Under the pieces are notes generated by a model, which was not told the DNA's origin, ran no database searches, and saw only the letters and a program-made list of their open reading frames with translations. Below, piece by piece: positions 42,961-45,401 of a stretch of 45,401 nucleotides of DNA. Location of the stretch: positions 1 to 45,401 of the forward strand of contig NZ_LR701614.1 of the NCBI RefSeq assembly GCF_902498805.1, in the 5' to 3' direction. Each line of letters starts with the position of its first letter. Position 1 is the stretch's first letter. The translations under genes were made by a program, and so were the position numbers. The stretch is from Imperialibacter sp. EC-SDR9. GTDB lineage: Bacteria > Bacteroidota > Bacteroidia > Cytophagales > Cyclobacteriaceae.

Positions 42961-45401
42961 TTACCTTTTCACAATTCTCCTGACTGCTTCGTTTCCCTTG
43001 CTTTGCACTCTAAGTAAGTAGATTCCCTTGTTAAAGTGAGCCATTTGAAGTGACAACAACGTTAGGCCGGCCTTAAGAGCATAATACTTTTCGGAAAACA
43101 TCGGCTGACCCGTCATGCTTAACACGGTAACTTCGGCATCACCTGCTTCTGGGAGAATCAGCTCAAATGTAAGACGGTCATCCACGGGGTTAGGGTATGG
43201 GTTGTTCACAAGAAACCCTTCAGTAAATGAAAGGCAATTTGAATTGTCCTGAGGTGAAAATTCAAACTCTCCGTCCTTTAGAATGGGCACAAGCTTAATA
43301 CATACCTTTTCCACAGGGTTGTTGGCAATCACCAACTCAAATTGTAAAGAATGAGAAACTGACTTGCCCGGCGCTACAGTTCCGTTGTACTTTTCTGAAA
43401 TGGTGACCCGGTCATCAACTACTATTTCGATGGGAAAGTTCGTCTGCGCTATACTGCCTCGATTGGCAATATTCAGAATAAATCTAAGCTTCCCTTCTGT
43501 GTCGGTGTAGTTAACCGACCGAAGTTGCAGGTCTACTTTTGGAAGAGCAACAGTGACAACAGTGCTGGTTGTGTCGGAGCAACCAAACTCATTATAGGCG
43601 ACGAGGCTTACCAAATAGTCTCCCTCTTTATCAAACACCCGACTGATGTCCTGCTCGTTGCTAACAGAGGCGACACCGTCACCGACGAACCAGGAATAAG
43701 CCGTCGCTCCATTTGATTCATTTGTAAAATTAACTGTCACCGGTAGCTGACCTACAGACAATGAATGACTGAAGGCTGCCACAGGTGAGTTATTAATTGT
43801 CACATTCTTGCTGATGGATATTTCACACCCTTTCTCAGTCTTTAGGAACAAGCTCACGTTATAGTTCCCTGCTTGTTTGAACTGATAGTAGGCCTTGGGG
43901 CCGTTTGCAGATGCCTGGCCAGCGAAATCCCATTTCCTGCTGATAATGGGGTCATCAGGACTGGTGCTTAAGTCGTTGAACTCCGTTAGTTCGTTGACAC
44001 AAGCAGAAGTGAATCCGAAATCAATTGATGGCAATTCATTGACCTGCACGGTCTTTGTTAATGAAATGGTGCACAGGTTTTTCGTGGTTATCTGTAGCGT
44101 AACGTCGTAGCTTCCGGGATTTTCGAAAACCTCATTGACGGTTGGGGCGCTATAGAACTGATTATTGATACTCCACAAGCGGTCAACAATTGGATTGTCG
44201 GCGTCGCTGGAAGACTGGTCAACAAATGTTGTGGCCTGTCCCTCGCAACCAGTGTTGACTAAAAATGCGACCGTTGGTGATGGCAGCACATCAATTTCTC
44301 TGGTAAGTATTTTGGAACACCCGTAGTTCGAGCTAACAGACAGCGTAACAGTATATTTTCCCGCAGCTGGGAATTCAAAGATCGGATTCCGTTCATTGGA
44401 CGTACCAAGACCCGCAAAATCCCAGCTCCATTCCGTGATATTGGCATTTTCGGCAGTGCTTTGATCAGTGAACTGCACCGCTGCTCCGCTACAAGCCAAG
44501 TCATGTTTGAAGTCAGGCGTAGGTATCGCACTAATCGCTACTTTCTCTGTAAGTGTGGTTTCGCAGCCTAAATCATTGTTTACTGTGAGGCTCACCTGAT
44601 ACTCGCCGATGGTTTCAAAAAAAGTTTCGGGGTCTTTTACTATGCTGGTATATCCGTTGCCAAAATCCCACGAATATCCAGTGATTCCTTCTCCAGTAGT
44701 TGTGTTATTGAATTGCGTGGTAGGGCTGATGCAATTGCTGCCCACGGTAAATCCCACTACCGGCCCCTCCAATAGGTTTATTGTTTTGCTCACAGAAGCT
44801 TCGCAACCCGGTATGCCAACGGTTAGTGTAATGATTTTTTCTCCAGCGTTAACAAATGCATAGGTGGTGTCTTTTCCCAGAATGGTGGCCTCACCATTGA
44901 AGTCCCACGTCCAGGTGACGAGGCTGTCGGGTGGGAGATTGGGAGTCAGGTCTTTGAAAGAAAGTGTGTTATTGCTACACAGACCCCCTTTGTAGGTAAA
45001 GCTAAAATCAGGCTCGCTGATGTCGTAAATGCCGATGGTTTGCCGTGATGTGTTGGAGCAGCCTCCATCGTTTTGCACTGTCAGAGTAACTTCGTAGTCC
45101 CCCGCTGAAGAATATTGAAAGGTTGGGTTAGGATCGGCCGAGTCTTCAAGCCCGTCGCCGTCGAAGTCCCAGGAATAAGTGGCGATGTCGCCGGATAGGT
45201 TGGTGGAGGTGAAGGTGGTGAGCGCACCCACACATTGATTGATTGTACTAAAATCAATATCAGGAGCCTGTGAACTCTGAACTGTTACTTCCTGCGAGGC
45301 ATAGTCCGTATTCCCATTAGAGGAGCTTGCCAATAGCTCTACTACATAGCTCCCAGATTCAGTGTAAGTCACACCTTCAGGTTCAAAGGCCGTGGAACTA
45401 T
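42961..45401 (-). CDS. PKD-repeat surface protein with T9SS sorting domain (5' end outside window)
   Basis: The open frame runs off the right edge; at least 812 residues are visible. It holds a partial PKD domain at the edge, seven complete PKD domains of about 80 residues each (signature WDF-x-G and a closing G-x-Y-x-V-x-L-x-V), and a CARDB-like beta domain (about 130 residues after the last PKD). A terminal sorting domain follows (YPNPVDDRLTFELILP, LSMTGQPMFSEKY, KGIYLLRVQSKG), ending RRIVKR. Most PKD units have a conserved Cys pair, suggesting disulfide-stabilised modules. It is probably an exported adhesin or surface-layer-type protein delivered by the type IX system. The true start and any signal peptide are not in the window. 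Confidence 0.93.
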   Translation of the reverse strand, partial: SSTAFEPEGVTYTESGSYVVELLASSSNGNTDYASQEVTVQSSQAPDIDFSTINQCVGALTTFTSTNLSGDIATYSWDFDGDGLEDSADPNPTFQYSSAGDYEVTLTVQNDGGCSNTSRQTIGIYDISEPDFSFTYKGGLCSNNTLSFKDLTPNLPPDSLVTWTWDFNGEATILGKDTTYAFVNAGEKIITLTVGIPGCEASVSKTINLLEGPVVGFTVGSNCISPTTQFNNTTTGEGITGYSWDFGNGYTSIVKDPETFFETIGEYQVSLTVNNDLGCETTLTEKVAISAIPTPDFKHDLACSGAAVQFTDQSTAENANITEWSWDFAGLGTSNERNPIFEFPAAGKYTVTLSVSSNYGCSKILTREIDVLPSPTVAFLVNTGCEGQATTFVDQSSSDADNPIVDRLWSINNQFYSAPTVNEVFENPGSYDVTLQITTKNLCTISLTKTVQVNELPSIDFGFTSACVNELTEFNDLSTSPDDPIISRKWDFAGQASANGPKAYYQFKQAGNYNVSLFLKTEKGCEISISKNVTINNSPVAAFSHSLSVGQLPVTVNFTNESNGATAYSWFVGDGVASVSNEQDISRVFDKEGDYLVSLVAYNEFGCSDTTSTVVTVALPKVDLQLRSVNYTDTEGKLRFILNIANRGSIAQTNFPIEIVVDDRVTISEKYNGTVAPGKSVSHSLQFELVIANNPVEKVCIKLVPILKDGEFEFSPQDNSNCLSFTEGFLVNNPYPNPVDDRLTFELILPEAGDAEVTVLSMTGQPMFSEKYYALKAGLTLLSLQMAHFNKGIYLLRVQSKGNEAVRRIVKR

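Overview
The window reads as chromosomal DNA of a Bacteroidota member, most likely of the Cytophagales (gliding/T9SS-type bacteria). The evidence is SprA (the type IX secretion outer-membrane translocon), three proteins with T9SS-type C-terminal sorting domains or domain-like tails, lineage-specific families (DUF4837, DUF4292), and several promoters of the Bacteroidota form (TTTG, 17-20 bp, TAnnTTTG). Coding density is high and no rRNA, tRNA, CRISPR array or complete insertion sequence was recognised.

Layout. 1-18105 is one long block on the minus strand, read right to left: enoyl-CoA hydratase, a polysaccharide flippase, dUTPase, a TPR protein, a DUF4292 lipoprotein, an EnvC-like murein hydrolase activator, TatA, GatA, a LysM lytic transglycosylase, a DUF4837 lipoprotein, malic enzyme, RuvA and SprA. 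Many are separated by a few bases or overlap. SprA is cut off: its frame stops at position 114 after about half the usual length, and bases 1-113 do not continue it. 18502-22225 holds a secreted T9SS cargo protein and a divergent threonine catabolism pair (Tdh and Kbl, with a small conserved-looking gene in front of kbl). 22304-27199 holds a universal stress protein, a DsrE-like/glutaminyl cyclase/SCP2 run, and three small membrane proteins (TMEM175-like, RDD, YqhA/UPF0114). 27399-30521 is a large secreted BNR/sortilin-type beta-propeller protein.

31228-38788 is the most unusual part. An ABC ATPase and HlyD-type adaptor are transcribed leftward. A small secreted protein, which is little more than a stand-alone T9SS-sorting-like beta domain, is transcribed rightward from a near-consensus sigma-54 promoter. 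An NtrC-type sigma-54 activator and its histidine kinase lie 0.7 kb further on. A weaker sigma-54-like site precedes the HlyD gene, and a perfect 10-4-10 dyad lies between the two promoters. Together they suggest a sigma-54-controlled envelope export or stress regulon; this is inference.

38858-41123 is an acyl carrier protein, LpxH-like phosphoesterase and glycosyltransferase run, probably for a lipid or glycolipid. 41131-42727 is an Lrp/AsnC regulator, PyrR-like phosphoribosyltransferase and DUF429 operon, with a palindromic operator candidate at its promoter. The right edge is the 3' part of a large PKD-repeat T9SS cargo protein that continues outside the window.
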